A stretch of DNA of 32,925 nucleotides from Chloroflexota bacterium (GCA_005887685.1 VBHJ01000010.1:1-32925), one strand, 5' to 3'; shown: positions 1 to 8,600, counted from the stretch's first letter. Notes: generated by a model from the sequence alone, not told the origin. A program made the numbers and translations.

Positions 1-14
1 TGACGCTCGCTCAG

Positions 15-1472
15 CTAGATGGTGCGGGCGAAATAAATGTCGGAGTTGAGGCAGTCGGTCGTGTCGTCACCGGGCACGAGGTCGACGCACCGCGTGTACA
101 CGACATCGAGGCGGCCGCTGGGGTCGAAGCCGACCTCGAAGAAGTCGCCGAACGCAAAGTCGCCGCTCGGCGCCACCTCAACCGGATCAACGAGGCTGTA
201 GTGCACCGTGCTGCCGAAGTTCGCCGCCGTTCCGGCGTACACATGCCAGTTGCCGTTCACCGTCTGGTGGGTGAAGTAGCCGACGCCGATGGTGCGGCCA
301 TCACCGGCCACGTCCATCCAGCTGTAGCGGATCAGCCCCGCGTTCGCGGGCGTGACGTTCTGCTTCGACCAGTGCGCTCCGTGGTCGGTGGATCGGTAGA
401 GATTGAGCGCAGTCCCGGTCTTCACTCCATTGCTGCTGATCGGGTTGGTGAACAGCGCGTACACGTATCCGTTCGACGCCACCTTGATCGAAGGCCAGGT
501 GATGTCCCCGGTGGAGGAAGAGAAGTTGGAGTTGTAGCTGTCGACGCGGTATCGCTTCCACGTCGCGCCGTTGTCCGCCGAAACGTACGACCACAGTGTG
601 CCCACCGTGTACCCCGGAGAGCCTTCGCTGTTGACGTTGTCATCGGCGCCGGAGTCGTTCGTGCAGAACATATAGAGGTATGGTGAACCGGCTGTGTGGT
701 CGGCCGCCGGCCTGCACCAGCCGCTGTCCGGCAGCGTGCACCCAAGCGGGTCGAACGTCGCACCGCCGTCGCGCGACATGAACACCGTATAGCGGCCGCC
801 CGTCGCGGGCTGCCCAGGGGCCGGCGGCGTGACAGGTCCGGTGCACCCGGCGGCGGCGGACCCGACGTTGTAGCTGTCCTTGTCGCCTTCGTTGCCCGCG
901 TACATCACGGTGCTCGAGCCGTGCGCGGTCACCCACGGACGGTCATCGACCGGCATCAGCGACGGAATGACAGGACGGTGAATGTCCTGGACCATGTTGG
1001 ATGTGCCCGGCCCGCTGACTGTCCATCGACTGAAACTGTCATCGACCACCTTTGTGTCGACAAAGAAGAAGTGGTTGGCGTCGTCGAGCGCGATATCGCC
1101 CTCGTCGCCGACGTCCAGCTGGTCCGGCGCCGCCAGCAGGTTGCCCAGTCCGGGCATGTCGTTGAAGTTGACGCCGTCGGTCGAGGTCCACATCCAGGAT
1201 TGAGCGCGAACGCCGATCGGTGCGCTGGGGTCTGGAGCGACCGCGTCGCAGTGATTCTGCTTGTGCGCGGTCACGAAGATGTTTCCGTACCTGTCGAGCG
1301 CGATGCCGGGCTCATAACCGCCGCACGACCTGAACGTCGGTAAGCGAACCGGCGTGCCGAATGTCGGGCCCGAACTTGCACCAACGCTTGTCGCCCCATC
1401 CCCGATCATGAGCAGGAACAGAAGCAGCGCACTGGTCGCAGCAAGACGACGCAAAGGATTCCAAGGAGCCAT
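15..1472 (-). CDS. secreted BNR/Asp-box beta-propeller protein (sialidase-like)
   Basis: Predicted exported protein of 485 residues. I start at the ATG at 1472 because it opens a classic signal peptide (basic MAPWNPLRR, then a Leu-rich core to about residue 25) and follows a G-rich Shine-Dalgarno-like stretch; the open frame continues about 30 codons further upstream without looking like protein. Four Asp-box type motifs (S-x-D-x-G-x-T/H-[WF]) are visible near residues 97 (STDGVNF), 233 (SRDGGATF), 298 (SADNGATW) and 361 (STDHGAHW), as in sialidase/BNR-repeat six-bladed propellers. The arginine triad of true sialidases cannot be confirmed by eye, so the substrate is unknown. It is transcribed divergently from the alkyltransferase-like gene. 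Confident in fold and export, not in enzymatic activity. Confidence 0.85.
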   Translation of the reverse strand: MAPWNPLRRLAATSALLLFLLMIGDGATSVGASSGPTFGTPVRLPTFRSCGGYEPGIALDRYGNIFVTAHKQNHCDAVAPDPSAPIGVRAQSWMWTSTDGVNFNDMPGLGNLLAAPDQLDVGDEGDIALDDANHFFFVDTKVVDDSFSRWTVSGPGTSNMVQDIHRPVIPSLMPVDDRPWVTAHGSSTVMYAGNEGDKDSYNVGSAAAGCTGPVTPPAPGQPATGGRYTVFMSRDGGATFDPLGCTLPDSGWCRPAADHTAGSPYLYMFCTNDSGADDNVNSEGSPGYTVGTLWSYVSADNGATWKRYRVDSYNSNFSSSTGDITWPSIKVASNGYVYALFTNPISSNGVKTGTALNLYRSTDHGAHWSKQNVTPANAGLIRYSWMDVAGDGRTIGVGYFTHQTVNGNWHVYAGTAANFGSTVHYSLVDPVEVAPSGDFAFGDFFEVGFDPSGRLDVVYTRCVDLVPGDDTTDCLNSDIYFARTI

Positions 1473-1505
1473 GCCACACCCCCCGTATTGCCCCAGAATT
1501 TGCAG

Positions 1506-1518
1506 CCAGGAAACCTGG
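1506..1518. repeat. short inverted repeat in divergent intergenic region
   Basis: CCAGG-AAA-CCTGG is a perfect 5-bp dyad. The flanking CCCCAG (1491-1496) can alternatively pair with CTGGGG (1515-1520), so two mutually exclusive hairpins are possible. It lies between the divergent starts at 1472 and 1570 and could be an operator or 5' UTR hairpin. No function is demonstrated. Confidence 0.35.
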
Positions 1519-1569
1519 GGTCTTCGCCGAATAGGGTATGGGGGACTCCGCCTGAGGGTCAAATTACCA

Positions 1570-1845
1570 ATGAGCGGCTCTTACTCCGAGTTCCGCGTCG
1601 CGGCCATCATCGGGCGGATTCGGCGCATCCCAAAGGGCTCGGTTCAGACCTACGGCGGCATCGACCCCAGAGCACCACGGCTTGTCGGCCACGTCCTTGC
1701 CACAACCGACCTGGACCTGCCGTGGCATCGGGTCGTGCGCGCGGATGGAAGCCTCGCGAAGGGGCGGCGCCAGCGCGAGCTCCTGCTCCGGGAGGGCGTC
1801 GCGATGCGAGGTGAGCGGGTCGACCTCAAGCGCGCCCGAAGCTAG
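1570..1845 (+). CDS. alkyltransferase-like (ATL) protein, MGMT DNA-binding fold
   Basis: A 91-residue protein matching only the C-terminal DNA-binding domain of O6-methylguanine-DNA methyltransferase. It has the PKGSVQTYG segment (21-29), an RLVGHVL segment with the arginine position used for base flipping (R37), and the active-site block PWHRVV (51-56), in which Trp52 replaces the alkyl-accepting Cys of PCHRVV. In the ATL family this means the protein binds O6-alkylguanine without repairing it and marks the lesion for nucleotide excision repair. The start at 1570 is the only ATG just before the conserved domain; a GAGGG lies about 11 nt upstream. Its stop overlaps the stop of the convergent MarR gene by 3-4 bp. 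Confidence 0.85.
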   Translation: MSGSYSEFRVAAIIGRIRRIPKGSVQTYGGIDPRAPRLVGHVLATTDLDLPWHRVVRADGSLAKGRRQRELLLREGVAMRGERVDLKRARS

Positions 1846-2348
1846 CGGCCGAGCGCCGCGGTTACCGCCTCCTCCGTCGCGAGATTCTCCGTGCTCCCCG
1901 GATCGGCGATACGTCCGAGAAGTTCCAGCAGGACCTGCTCCTCGTCCCGGCCAAGGCCTCGAACGGTCTCCCGTTCGGCTACGACGATCGCCCGCTGGGC
2001 TCGGGTGAGAAGAGCCCGCCCCTTGGCGGTGGTTTGGAGTGCGTACTCGCGCCTGTCCTTCGGATTCCGCCGGCGCACGATGTGTCCTGATCGCTCGAGG
2101 GAGTCAATGACGTCGACCATGGTCGCGGGATCCATACGGATGCGGTGGCTCAACCTCTGCTGGGAGATCGCACCGTCGCTGACCAGGGTCGAGAGTGCCG
2201 CGAAGCCCTTCATCGAAAGGCCGACCTCCTCCAGGGCACGGTCGGCCTTCTCCCGAGCGACCAGGTGGGCGCGTGCCAGCAGGAAACCGATCCTGGCGGC
2301 AAGCGCCTTGGGGTAAGTGGTCTCAGCCATCGGGGCAAAGCTTACCAT
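1842..2348 (-). CDS. MarR family transcriptional regulator
   Basis: About 168 residues with the MarR layout: an N-terminal dimerisation helix, a winged helix at roughly 45-110 with the recognition region (QQRLSHRIRMDPATMVDVID) and a wing containing RRRNPKDRREYAL, then C-terminal helices. The D-x-R motif in the wing (PKDRREY) is typical of the family. Alternative starts are TTG 2354, GTG 2351 and ATG 2330; none has a strong Shine-Dalgarno, and 2330 (MAETTYPK) is equally plausible. It is divergent from an SDR gene, with a palindrome between them that is a plausible operator, so it probably regulates itself and that gene. The ligand is unknown. Confidence 0.88.
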   Translation of the reverse strand: MVSFAPMAETTYPKALAARIGFLLARAHLVAREKADRALEEVGLSMKGFAALSTLVSDGAISQQRLSHRIRMDPATMVDVIDSLERSGHIVRRRNPKDRREYALQTTAKGRALLTRAQRAIVVAERETVRGLGRDEEQVLLELLGRIADPGSTENLATEEAVTAALGR

Positions 2349-2357
2349 CACCAATCA

Positions 2358-2369
2358 TTAGTGCAATAA
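2358..2369. promoter_or_regulatory. candidate MarR operator palindrome
   Basis: TTA-g-TGCA-a-TAA is a near-perfect palindrome (TTAnTGCAnTAA) immediately upstream of the MarR gene and about 70 bp before the divergent SDR. It sits between two direct copies of AATCATT (2353-2359 and 2369-2375, period 16), in an AT-rich island unlike its surroundings. The size and position fit MarR-type operators. Binding is inferred. Confidence 0.5.
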
Positions 2370-2437
2370 ATCATTGGCGCTACCTATTATCTAGAGCAAG
2401 GGCGTGTAGAGCGCCACCAGCGGGGAGGGCCTGAGCA

Positions 2438-3274
2438 ATGGCCGCGATACGTCAGACCGCTCTGATCACCGGAACGTCGAGGGGCATCGGGCCGCACATC
2501 GCGCGGGCGATGGCAAAAGCCGGTTACAACCTGGTCCTCGCCAGCCGTTCCGGTCGCGAGCTCGAGGCCCTCGCCAAGCAGCTAACCATCTCGGGCGCGG
2601 CGGCGGTCGCCGTTCCCACGGACGTGACCGATCCGGGCGCCCTCGAGCACCTGGTCAGCGTCGCCGAAGCCGCTTTCGGCCACGTCGACGTGCTGGTCAA
2701 CAACGCCGGCGGCGACCCTCAGCGAGAGTTCGACCAGATGTCATGGAGCGACAACGAAAGGATCTTCCGGCTCAACGTCCTGGCTCCGATGGAGCTGACG
2801 CATCGCCTGCTGCCGGGAATGCTCGATCGCCGCAGCGGTCACGTGGTCAGCATCTCGTCGATCGCGGGCCGGATTGGATTCCCCTACACCGAGGCGTACG
2901 CCGCGGCGAAGGACGGGTTGATCGGATTCACGCGAGTTCTGCGCAACGACTACAGGAGCCGGGGCGTCAGCGCATCGGTGATCGTCCTCGGAGCGATTCG
3001 GGACGCAGGCCAGGGTCAGCGCACCAGCGACGAGCTCGGTCTCGACATGCCCCGCTACAGCACGGCTCCGGCCGAGGCTGTTGGAGCAGCGGTTGTCAGG
3101 GCAATCGCGAAAGACAGGGCAGAGATCGTGGTCATGCCAGGACCGGGCCGCGTCATGAAGGCGCTGATGGACCTGTTCCCCGGTTTGGGACGGTCAATGA
3201 ACCGGATGGCGGGCGCCGACGCCACCATGAGTCGCGTGATCGAGTTGAGGAAGCGCTCGAAGCTCAGCGCGTGA
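2438..3274 (+). CDS. short-chain dehydrogenase/reductase (SDR)
   Basis: Classical SDR of 278 residues. The Rossmann glycine motif TGTSRGIG is at 11-18, the NNAG motif at 88-91, the catalytic Ser in SISS (about 140) and the Tyr-Lys pair in YAAAK (Y154, K158). The basic ASRSGR segment after the second strand (R37, R40) suggests NADP(H) preference. ATG 2438 follows GGGGAGGG by a normal spacing. Its 3' end overlaps the 3' end of ftsH on the other strand by 11 bp. The divergent MarR gene and the palindrome between them suggest ligand-controlled expression. The substrate cannot be read from sequence. Confidence 0.9.
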   Translation: MAAIRQTALITGTSRGIGPHIARAMAKAGYNLVLASRSGRELEALAKQLTISGAAAVAVPTDVTDPGALEHLVSVAEAAFGHVDVLVNNAGGDPQREFDQMSWSDNERIFRLNVLAPMELTHRLLPGMLDRRSGHVVSISSIAGRIGFPYTEAYAAAKDGLIGFTRVLRNDYRSRGVSASVIVLGAIRDAGQGQRTSDELGLDMPRYSTAPAEAVGAAVVRAIAKDRAEIVVMPGPGRVMKALMDLFPGLGRSMNRMAGADATMSRVIELRKRSKLSA

Positions 3275-5216
3275 GGGCGGCGGCGGCGACAGGTTCGGCG
3301 GGAGGCTGCTTGATCCCGGTGACTTTGAGGATCTCCTGCTCATCGAGCGAGTCATTGCGCAAAAGCGCATGGGCGAGCGCGTCGAGCTGCGGGCGATGCT
3401 CCTGCAGCAGCTGCTCCGCCTGGACCTGGCACTCCTCGGCGATGCGCCTCATCTCGTCGTCGATCAGCTGGGCGGTGGCTTCGCTGTAGGGCCGCTGCTG
3501 CAGCATTCCGCCGTCACCGTCGCTGAAGTTCAACGGGCCGACCTTCGGGCTCATGCCCCAGCGCACGACCATCTCGTGTGCGATTCGTGTCACCTGCTGC
3601 AGGTCGTTTTCCGCCCCGGTCGTGACGACACCATAGATCAGGCGCTCCGCCGCACGGCCGCCCAGCGCGCCCACCATCCGCGCCCGCAAATAATCCTCGC
3701 CGTAGTTGAAGCGGTCGTCGACCGGGCTCTGCAGCGTCACGCCAAGGGCCATTCCACGGGGCACGATCGTCACCTTCTTGACCGGGTCGGCGCCCGGAAC
3801 GAGCAAGCCCAGAAGTGCGTGCCCTGACTCGTGGTAGGCGATCCGTTCGCGGTCCTGGTCGCTGAGGAGGATCTTGCGCTCGGTGCCGAGCAGCGTCCTC
3901 TCGATGGCGTCGGCGAAGTCCGCCATCGTGACCGCGGATTCGCCCGTCCGCGCGGCGCCGAGCGCCGCCTCGTTGACCAGGTTCTTCAGGTCCGCGCCGA
4001 CGAGGCCGGGCGTCTGGCCCGCGACCTGGTCGAGGTCGACGTCCGGCGCGAGAGGGACGCTCCGCGTGTGGATCCGCAGGATCGCGGCGCGGCCGCGGCG
4101 GTCCGGAGGCTGCACCGTGACCCGGCGGTCGAACCGCCCGGGCCGGAGCAGCGCGGGGTCCAGCACGTCCGCGCGGTTCGTCGCCGCAAGCACTATCACG
4201 CCCTCGCGTGAGTCAAAGCCGTCCATCTCGGTGAGGATCTGGTTCAGGGTCTGTTCCTGCTCATCGTTGCCGCCGAACCGGATGGCCGCGGAGCGGCTCC
4301 GCCCGATCGCGTCCAGCTCGTCGATGAAGATGATCGACGGAGCCGCAGCCTTCGCCTTGGTGAAAAGATCGCGCACGCGTGAGGCGCCTACCCCGACGAT
4401 CGCCTCGACGAACTCGGACGCGGCGATGCTGAAGAATGGCACCTTCGCTTCGCCCGCCACCGCCCGAGCGAGCAACGTCTTGCCGGTCCCGGGCGCTCCG
4501 ATCAAAAGCACGCCTTTGGGCATCGTGCCTCCGAGGCGCTGATATTTCTGAGGCTCGCGAAGGAAATCGACGACCTCCTGGAGGTCGGCCTTCACCTCGT
4601 CGATGCCCGCCACGTCCTCGAACGTGACCGCCGGCCGTTCGGCGTCGTACAGGCGCGCGCGGCTCTGGCCGAAGCTGCCGAGTATGCCCCCCGCGCCGGC
4701 CGACGCGGCACGTCGCGAGAGATAGAGGAATCCAAGCACCAGCAGGATTGCGGGCCCGAAGCTGAAGAGCAACGTCACCCACAGCGGCGTGGCTGCGTTC
4801 GGGTCCTTGGCGTTGATTACGACGTTGTGCTGCTGGAGAAGGGTCTCGAGATCGTCGGTCGCAAATGCCGGGCGTTGGGTCTGGAATTTGGTCGATTTGG
4901 TCCCGCTCGACTGATCCGCCACGGACGCTTTCGTCACACCGTTGATCGACTCCCCCGTGCTCGTCACGCTGACGACGTTGTTGGCCTCGACCTGGGCGAG
5001 GAAGGCGTTGTACGAGATGGTCACGGTTGGAGATTGACTCGCCGAAGTCAGGACCTGCGTGATCAGCAGGTTGGCCGCGAAAAGGATCGCCAGCATGATC
5101 CAGAAGCGCGTCGATCGCATCGGCGTGAGCATGCTGGGCCCTCTTGGCGGCGGCTTCTGCGGCGGCTTCGAGGACGGCGCACCGGGCTTCGCCGGCGGCG
5201 GGTTCTGCGCCATCAT
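3264..5216 (-). CDS. ftsH: ATP-dependent zinc metalloprotease FtsH
   Basis: Membrane-anchored AAA+ protease of 650 residues. It has a Pro-rich cytoplasmic N-terminus (1-32), TM1 at about 36-57, a periplasmic domain (60-143), TM2 at about 144-166, and an AAA module with Walker A GAPGTGKT (240-247) and Walker B IIFIDE (295-300). Sensor and arginine-finger regions follow (ATNR 345-348, RPGRFDRR 358-365), then the zinc site HESGH (462-466) with a probable third ligand, Asp538, in TTGAEND. The pore loop reads IVG rather than the E. coli FVG; from memory this variant is frequent in Actinomycetota and Chloroflexota FtsH. Length and motifs indicate an intact enzyme degrading membrane and short-lived cytosolic proteins. 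Two tandem ATG codons begin the frame, after an AGGA. Confidence 0.97.
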   Translation of the reverse strand: MMAQNPPPAKPGAPSSKPPQKPPPRGPSMLTPMRSTRFWIMLAILFAANLLITQVLTSASQSPTVTISYNAFLAQVEANNVVSVTSTGESINGVTKASVADQSSGTKSTKFQTQRPAFATDDLETLLQQHNVVINAKDPNAATPLWVTLLFSFGPAILLVLGFLYLSRRAASAGAGGILGSFGQSRARLYDAERPAVTFEDVAGIDEVKADLQEVVDFLREPQKYQRLGGTMPKGVLLIGAPGTGKTLLARAVAGEAKVPFFSIAASEFVEAIVGVGASRVRDLFTKAKAAAPSIIFIDELDAIGRSRSAAIRFGGNDEQEQTLNQILTEMDGFDSREGVIVLAATNRADVLDPALLRPGRFDRRVTVQPPDRRGRAAILRIHTRSVPLAPDVDLDQVAGQTPGLVGADLKNLVNEAALGAARTGESAVTMADFADAIERTLLGTERKILLSDQDRERIAYHESGHALLGLLVPGADPVKKVTIVPRGMALGVTLQSPVDDRFNYGEDYLRARMVGALGGRAAERLIYGVVTTGAENDLQQVTRIAHEMVVRWGMSPKVGPLNFSDGDGGMLQQRPYSEATAQLIDDEMRRIAEECQVQAEQLLQEHRPQLDALAHALLRNDSLDEQEILKVTGIKQPPAEPVAAAALTR

Positions 5217-5268
5217 CTGATCCTACGCGCCACCAAGACGGCGGACTGGGAAAGCTATCGTTGCTGGA

Positions 5269-6147
5269 GTGGCGAGCACCCCTCAAGCCGGCATTTTCGC
5301 GCTCGGCACCGCATCGCATGCGTATCTCGAGCTCGACATCGAGGAGGGTGCGGAAGGGCGCGCGCTGGTCGAGGGCGTGACCAGCCTCCGCGAACCGCGG
5401 ACGACCATGGGTGGAGTGAACCTCGTGGCGGGGTTCCGGCCGGAGCTGTGGCGCGCCGTCGCTCCTGACGAATCGCCGGCCGAGCTCGAAGGCTTCAACC
5501 GGCCAATCGCCGGCGCGAACTTGATCATGCCTGCCACCCAACACGACGCGGTGCTGTGGATCTCAGGCAGCGCGTACGACGTCGTGTTCGACGTGGCCAG
5601 GCAGGCGATCGCCGCGCTACGCGGTGTCGCTCGCATCGCTGAAGAGACGTCGAGCTGGCCGTACCACCATGACCGGGACCTCACCGGTTTCATCGATGGG
5701 ACCGAGAACCCCACGCTGATCGAGGCGCCCGACGTCGCTGTGATCCCCGAGCCGAGTCCCGGGGCCGGCGGGTCGATCCTGCTGCTCCAGAAATGGGTGC
5801 ACGACGCAACGGAATGGGAGGCGCAGCCGACCGCGCGACAGGAGGCGGTGATCGGCCGCAACAAGCTCGACAGCGCCGAGCTCGAGGACAAGCCCGCCGA
5901 TTCGCACGTCGCGCGGACCGACCAGGACGTGTTCGGCAAGATCTTCCGCCGCAACATGCCCTACGGCACGGTCACGGACCACGGCACGATGTTCGTCGGC
6001 TTCAGCTCCGAGCAGCGCCGGCTCGTCGCCATGCTCGAGAGCATGGCGGGGGCGACGGACGGCGTGCGCGACGCGCTCACGTTCTTCGCCACGCCGTTGA
6101 CCGGCGCGTTTTACTTCATCCCTTCGATTCGCGGCTTGACGCATTAG
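5269..6147 (+). CDS. Dyp-type heme peroxidase (YfeX-like)
   Basis: A 292-residue dye-decolorizing peroxidase. It carries the family GxxDG signature (GFIDG, 140-144) with the distal Asp143, the proximal heme ligand region DSHVARTD (His213) and the IFRRNMPYG segment (226-233) supplying the distal arginine. Length and the absence of a signal peptide match the short cytosolic YfeX-like group rather than Tat-exported EfeB. The start is GTG at 5269, 52 bp from the divergent ftsH start, with no convincing Shine-Dalgarno. It has no encapsulin gene beside it. The physiological reductant is unknown. Confidence 0.93.
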   Translation: MASTPQAGIFALGTASHAYLELDIEEGAEGRALVEGVTSLREPRTTMGGVNLVAGFRPELWRAVAPDESPAELEGFNRPIAGANLIMPATQHDAVLWISGSAYDVVFDVARQAIAALRGVARIAEETSSWPYHHDRDLTGFIDGTENPTLIEAPDVAVIPEPSPGAGGSILLLQKWVHDATEWEAQPTARQEAVIGRNKLDSAELEDKPADSHVARTDQDVFGKIFRRNMPYGTVTDHGTMFVGFSSEQRRLVAMLESMAGATDGVRDALTFFATPLTGAFYFIPSIRGLTH

Positions 6148-6208
6148 GCGCCGATGAGTTCGGGCTTGGGGTGTCGTCTAACGAGGCGACGAACTTCTGG
6201 AGGATGAG

Positions 6209-6751
6209 ATGAGACTGGTCGCAACAGAGTACGTGTCGCTCGACGGAGTCTTTGAAGAGCCCGGCCACTGGTCCGGTCCGATGTTCAACGAGGAGGCTGG
6301 ACAGTTCAAGTGGGCCGAGCTGCAGGCGAGCGACGCGCTTCTGCTCGGCCGCAGGACTTACGAAGGCTTCTCTGCGGCGTGGCCGAAGATGCAGGGCACC
6401 GGCGACTTCGGCGTGAAGATGAACACGATGCCGAAGTACGTGGTCTCCTCCACGTTGGACAAGGCGGATTGGCCCGGGTCGAAGCTGATCAAGGGCAACG
6501 TCCCGGACGAGATCCGCAAGCTGAAGCAGCAGCCCGGCAAGGACCTCCTGCTTTCTGGCAGCGCCCAGCTCTTCAACGCGCTGATGAGGGAGAACCTGAT
6601 CGACCTCTACCGCCTGATGTTGCACCCGATCGTGCTCGGCACGGGGGCTCGCCTCTTCACCGACGACGCAGCCCGGACGAGGATGGATTTGAAGGAGATC
6701 AAGCGGTTCGCAACCGGGATCGTCGTCCTGGAGTTCGAGCCGGCGAAGTAG
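6209..6751 (+). CDS. dihydrofolate reductase family protein (RibD C-terminal domain)
   Basis: A 180-residue single-domain protein of the RibD-C/DHFR-like fold. It opens MRLVATEYVSLDGVFEEP, the typical start of YyaP/YwjB-type proteins, and has an LLGRRTYEGF block near 48-57 and a GSAQLFNALM block near 115-125 that form the pyridine-nucleotide pocket. These stand-alone proteins are NADPH-binding reductases of mostly unknown substrate and are not the folate DHFR. A strong GGAGGATGAG precedes the ATG at 6209. It is followed after 3 bp by csaA, so the two are probably co-transcribed. Confidence 0.9.
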   Translation: MRLVATEYVSLDGVFEEPGHWSGPMFNEEAGQFKWAELQASDALLLGRRTYEGFSAAWPKMQGTGDFGVKMNTMPKYVVSSTLDKADWPGSKLIKGNVPDEIRKLKQQPGKDLLLSGSAQLFNALMRENLIDLYRLMLHPIVLGTGARLFTDDAARTRMDLKEIKRFATGIVVLEFEPAK

Positions 6752-6754
6752 GTC

Positions 6755-7087
6755 GTGGGCGCCACCAGCGAGGATTTTCAGCGCCTCGACATCCGTGTCG
6801 GAAAGATCGTCGAGGTCGGCGAATTGGCGCAGGCGAGAAAGCCCTCCTATCGCCTGACCATCGACTTCGGGCCACTTGGCCGGCGGCGTTCGGTGGCCGC
6901 CGCGAAGACCAACTACGGGCGCGATGACCTGCTGAACCGGCAGGTCGTGTGCGTGTTTAACCTGCCTCCCCGGCGGGTGGCCGGCGTCCTCTCGGAGGTG
7001 CTGGTGCTGGCCGCGACCGAGGCTGACGGCACCCTTCGCCTGCTCCGGCCCGACACGGAGGCCGAGCTGGGAAGCCAGATCACGTGA
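6755..7087 (+). CDS. csaA: CsaA-like tRNA-binding domain protein
   Basis: A 110-residue protein with a stand-alone EMAP/tRNA-binding OB fold. FQRLDIRVGKIVEV (8-21) is the hallmark N-terminal strand pair, followed by KPSYRLTIDFG and the conserved N-L-P-P-R segment (NLPPRRVAG, about 69-77) of CsaA. CsaA proteins are dimeric, bind tRNA and have been described as Sec-related chaperones. It starts with GTG 6755, 3 bp after the stop of the upstream reductase, indicating an operon. Family assignment is firm; the chaperone role is by analogy. Confidence 0.9.
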   Translation: MGATSEDFQRLDIRVGKIVEVGELAQARKPSYRLTIDFGPLGRRRSVAAAKTNYGRDDLLNRQVVCVFNLPPRRVAGVLSEVLVLAATEADGTLRLLRPDTEAELGSQIT

Positions 7088-7145
7088 ATTCGCGTACTGC
7101 AAATGAACGATGACAGGCCCCGCCGGCCGGAACTAGGGTTCCGCC

Positions 7146-7364
7146 GTGGCTATGAAGATCCGCGTCATGGCGTCCCACGGGCCACTCCGCCGGGGTCTCG
7201 TGCCGTTCCTCGTCTACCGGGCTGAGGCTTACGACGAAAGCGATAGGTTCCGAGAGCCCACGTGGGGATGCGCGCACGACCACGAGAGCGTCGAGCATGC
7301 GTTCAACTGCGGGGTGGCGTGGCTCAACGGTCAATCCGATGAAAGCGCCGTCGAGATGGCCTGA
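7146..7364 (+). CDS. small hypothetical protein
   Basis: A 72-residue protein from GTG 7146 (ATG 7152 is an alternative). I do not recognise a family. It has aromatic and Cys/His residues spaced like a folded domain ([28 protein letters not shown]) and no membrane segment. It precedes the ECF sigma gene by 25 bp on the same strand, so the two may be co-transcribed. Codon use looks like that of its neighbours. It could still be a non-coding frame, but composition argues for a real gene. Confidence 0.6.
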   Translation: MAMKIRVMASHGPLRRGLVPFLVYRAEAYDESDRFREPTWGCAHDHESVEHAFNCGVAWLNGQSDESAVEMA

Positions 7365-7389
7365 ACGACCCGCCGCTAAAATCGCTTTG

Positions 7390-8370
7390 ATGCAGACGTC
7401 GACCGTATCGGCTCCCCATGCCTTCGGTGAGCTCGAGCAATACCGGGGCGAGCTGACGGCGTACTGCTACCGGATGCTCGGGTCCCCGTTCGACGCCGAG
7501 GACGCGGTCCAGGACGCGTTCGTGCGCGCGTGGCGTAGCAGAGACCGTTTCGAAGGACGCTCCGCGATGCGCTCGTGGCTCTACCGGATCGCGACCAACG
7601 TGTGCCTCGACATGCTCAAAGGCAAGCAACGCCGGGCCAGGCCGATGGACCTGGGGCCGGCGGTCGAGCCGCTTGACTCGAACCTCAACGTGCCCGCCGA
7701 GATCACGTGGCTGGAACCGATTCCGCTTCATCTGATCGCACCTGAGCGCGACCCAGCGGAGGTGGCAATCGCCAACGAGTCGATCCGGCTCGCCTTCGTG
7801 GCGGCGCTTCAGCACCTTCCTGCGCGGCAGCGCGCCGTGCTCATCCTGCGCGAGGTGCTGGACTGGCAGGCGACCGAGGTCGCGGAGCTGCTCGACACCT
7901 CCGTCGCCTCGGTGAACAGCGCGCTGCAGCGCGCCCGCGCGACCATGGCCAAGAGCAACGCGGATTCAGAACAACCCGCGCAGCCGCTCAGTGCAGCCGA
8001 CCGGGCGATGCTTGAGCGCTACGTCTCCGCATTCGAGCGCTACGACGTCGCCGCCCTCACCTCGCTGATTCGGGAGGACGCCACGCAGTCGATGCCGCCT
8101 TACGACATGTGGCTGAACGGCCGGGACGACGTTCTCGCGTGGTGGTTCGGTCCCGGCATCGGGTGCAAGGGCTCGCGTGTGCTCCCGACGCTTAGCGCCA
8201 ACGGGATGCCCACTTTCGGCCAGTACAAGCCGAGCCCGAACGGCGGCTACGACCCCTGGGCGCTCCAGGTGCTGGACCTGTCAGACGGGCGGATCGGAGA
8301 GTTCACCTTCTTCCTGGACACGGCCAGGCTCTTCCCGCTCTTCGGGCTGCCGCTCCACCTCGACGCCTAG
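7390..8370 (+). CDS. ECF RNA polymerase sigma factor with SnoaL-like C-terminal domain (SigG/SigX5-like)
   Basis: A 326-residue sigma-70 family protein. Region 2 spans about 20-90 with the [14 protein letters not shown] signature (35-48) and [10 protein letters not shown] (61-70). Region 4 spans about 135-185 ([14 protein letters not shown], then a helix-turn-helix). A SnoaL/NTF2-like domain fills 205-326. This layout matches long ECF factors (TIGR02960/SigG-like), where the C-terminal domain replaces a separate anti-sigma factor. I choose ATG 7390 because conserved sequence begins there; the frame is open further upstream but overlaps the small protein. There is no clear Shine-Dalgarno. The last 90 bp are overlapped antisense by a STAS gene. 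Confidence 0.92.
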   Translation: MQTSTVSAPHAFGELEQYRGELTAYCYRMLGSPFDAEDAVQDAFVRAWRSRDRFEGRSAMRSWLYRIATNVCLDMLKGKQRRARPMDLGPAVEPLDSNLNVPAEITWLEPIPLHLIAPERDPAEVAIANESIRLAFVAALQHLPARQRAVLILREVLDWQATEVAELLDTSVASVNSALQRARATMAKSNADSEQPAQPLSAADRAMLERYVSAFERYDVAALTSLIREDATQSMPPYDMWLNGRDDVLAWWFGPGIGCKGSRVLPTLSANGMPTFGQYKPSPNGGYDPWALQVLDLSDGRIGEFTFFLDTARLFPLFGLPLHLDA

Positions 8371-8547
8371 CACCTCCGCCAAACCGGCCAGCTCGATCAG
8401 CTCGATCAGGTCGTCGTTCGGGCTCGCCAGGCACAAATCGCGGCCGCCTCGCCGGAGGCCGAGCTTGAGCCTGGCCAGGTAGTCGATGGCCGCCAGGCCC
8501 GGATCTTTGATCCGAGCACAGTTCAGGGTGACCGTTCCGGTCGCCAT
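8281..8547 (-). CDS. STAS-domain (anti-anti-sigma-like) protein, antisense-overlapping the sigma gene
   Basis: An 88-residue protein. Residues 1-62 read as a short STAS domain ([19 protein letters not shown], then [22 protein letters not shown], ending AEVLGVEVE), like bacterial anti-sigma antagonists. A typical phosphorylatable D-S-S/T is not visible; DPGLAA sits there instead. Residues 60-88 (Glu/Pro-rich tail) are encoded by DNA opposite the last 30 codons of the ECF sigma gene. From memory, similar STAS genes with such Glu-Pro tails lie convergent to SigG-like sigma genes in Actinomycetota, which supports a real gene. It may modulate the neighbouring sigma factor; that is inference. Confidence 0.72.
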   Translation of the reverse strand: MATGTVTLNCARIKDPGLAAIDYLARLKLGLRRGGRDLCLASPNDDLIELIELAGLAEVLGVEVERQPEEREEPGRVQEEGELSDPPV

Positions 8548-8575
8548 CGATATACAGACGGAATAACCGGCCTCA

Positions 8576-8600
8576 ACTCATCGGTTGCGCACCGATGAGT
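8576..8600. promoter_or_regulatory. perfect 10-bp inverted repeat upstream of the DHA2 exporter
   Basis: ACTCATCGGT-TGCGC-ACCGATGAGT has two perfect 10-bp arms and a 5-bp spacer. It lies 22 bp before the exporter start and 28 bp from the divergent STAS start. There is no T-tract, so it reads better as an operator for a dimeric repressor than as a terminator. No regulator gene adjoins it. A hairpin in the exporter's 5' UTR is the alternative. Confidence 0.5.

Noticed and set aside
4381-4440. FtsH pore loop reads IVG instead of FVG, possibly an inactive protease
   Set aside because: The IVG variant is, from memory, common in FtsH of Actinomycetota and Chloroflexota, and Walker, arginine-finger and zinc motifs are all intact.
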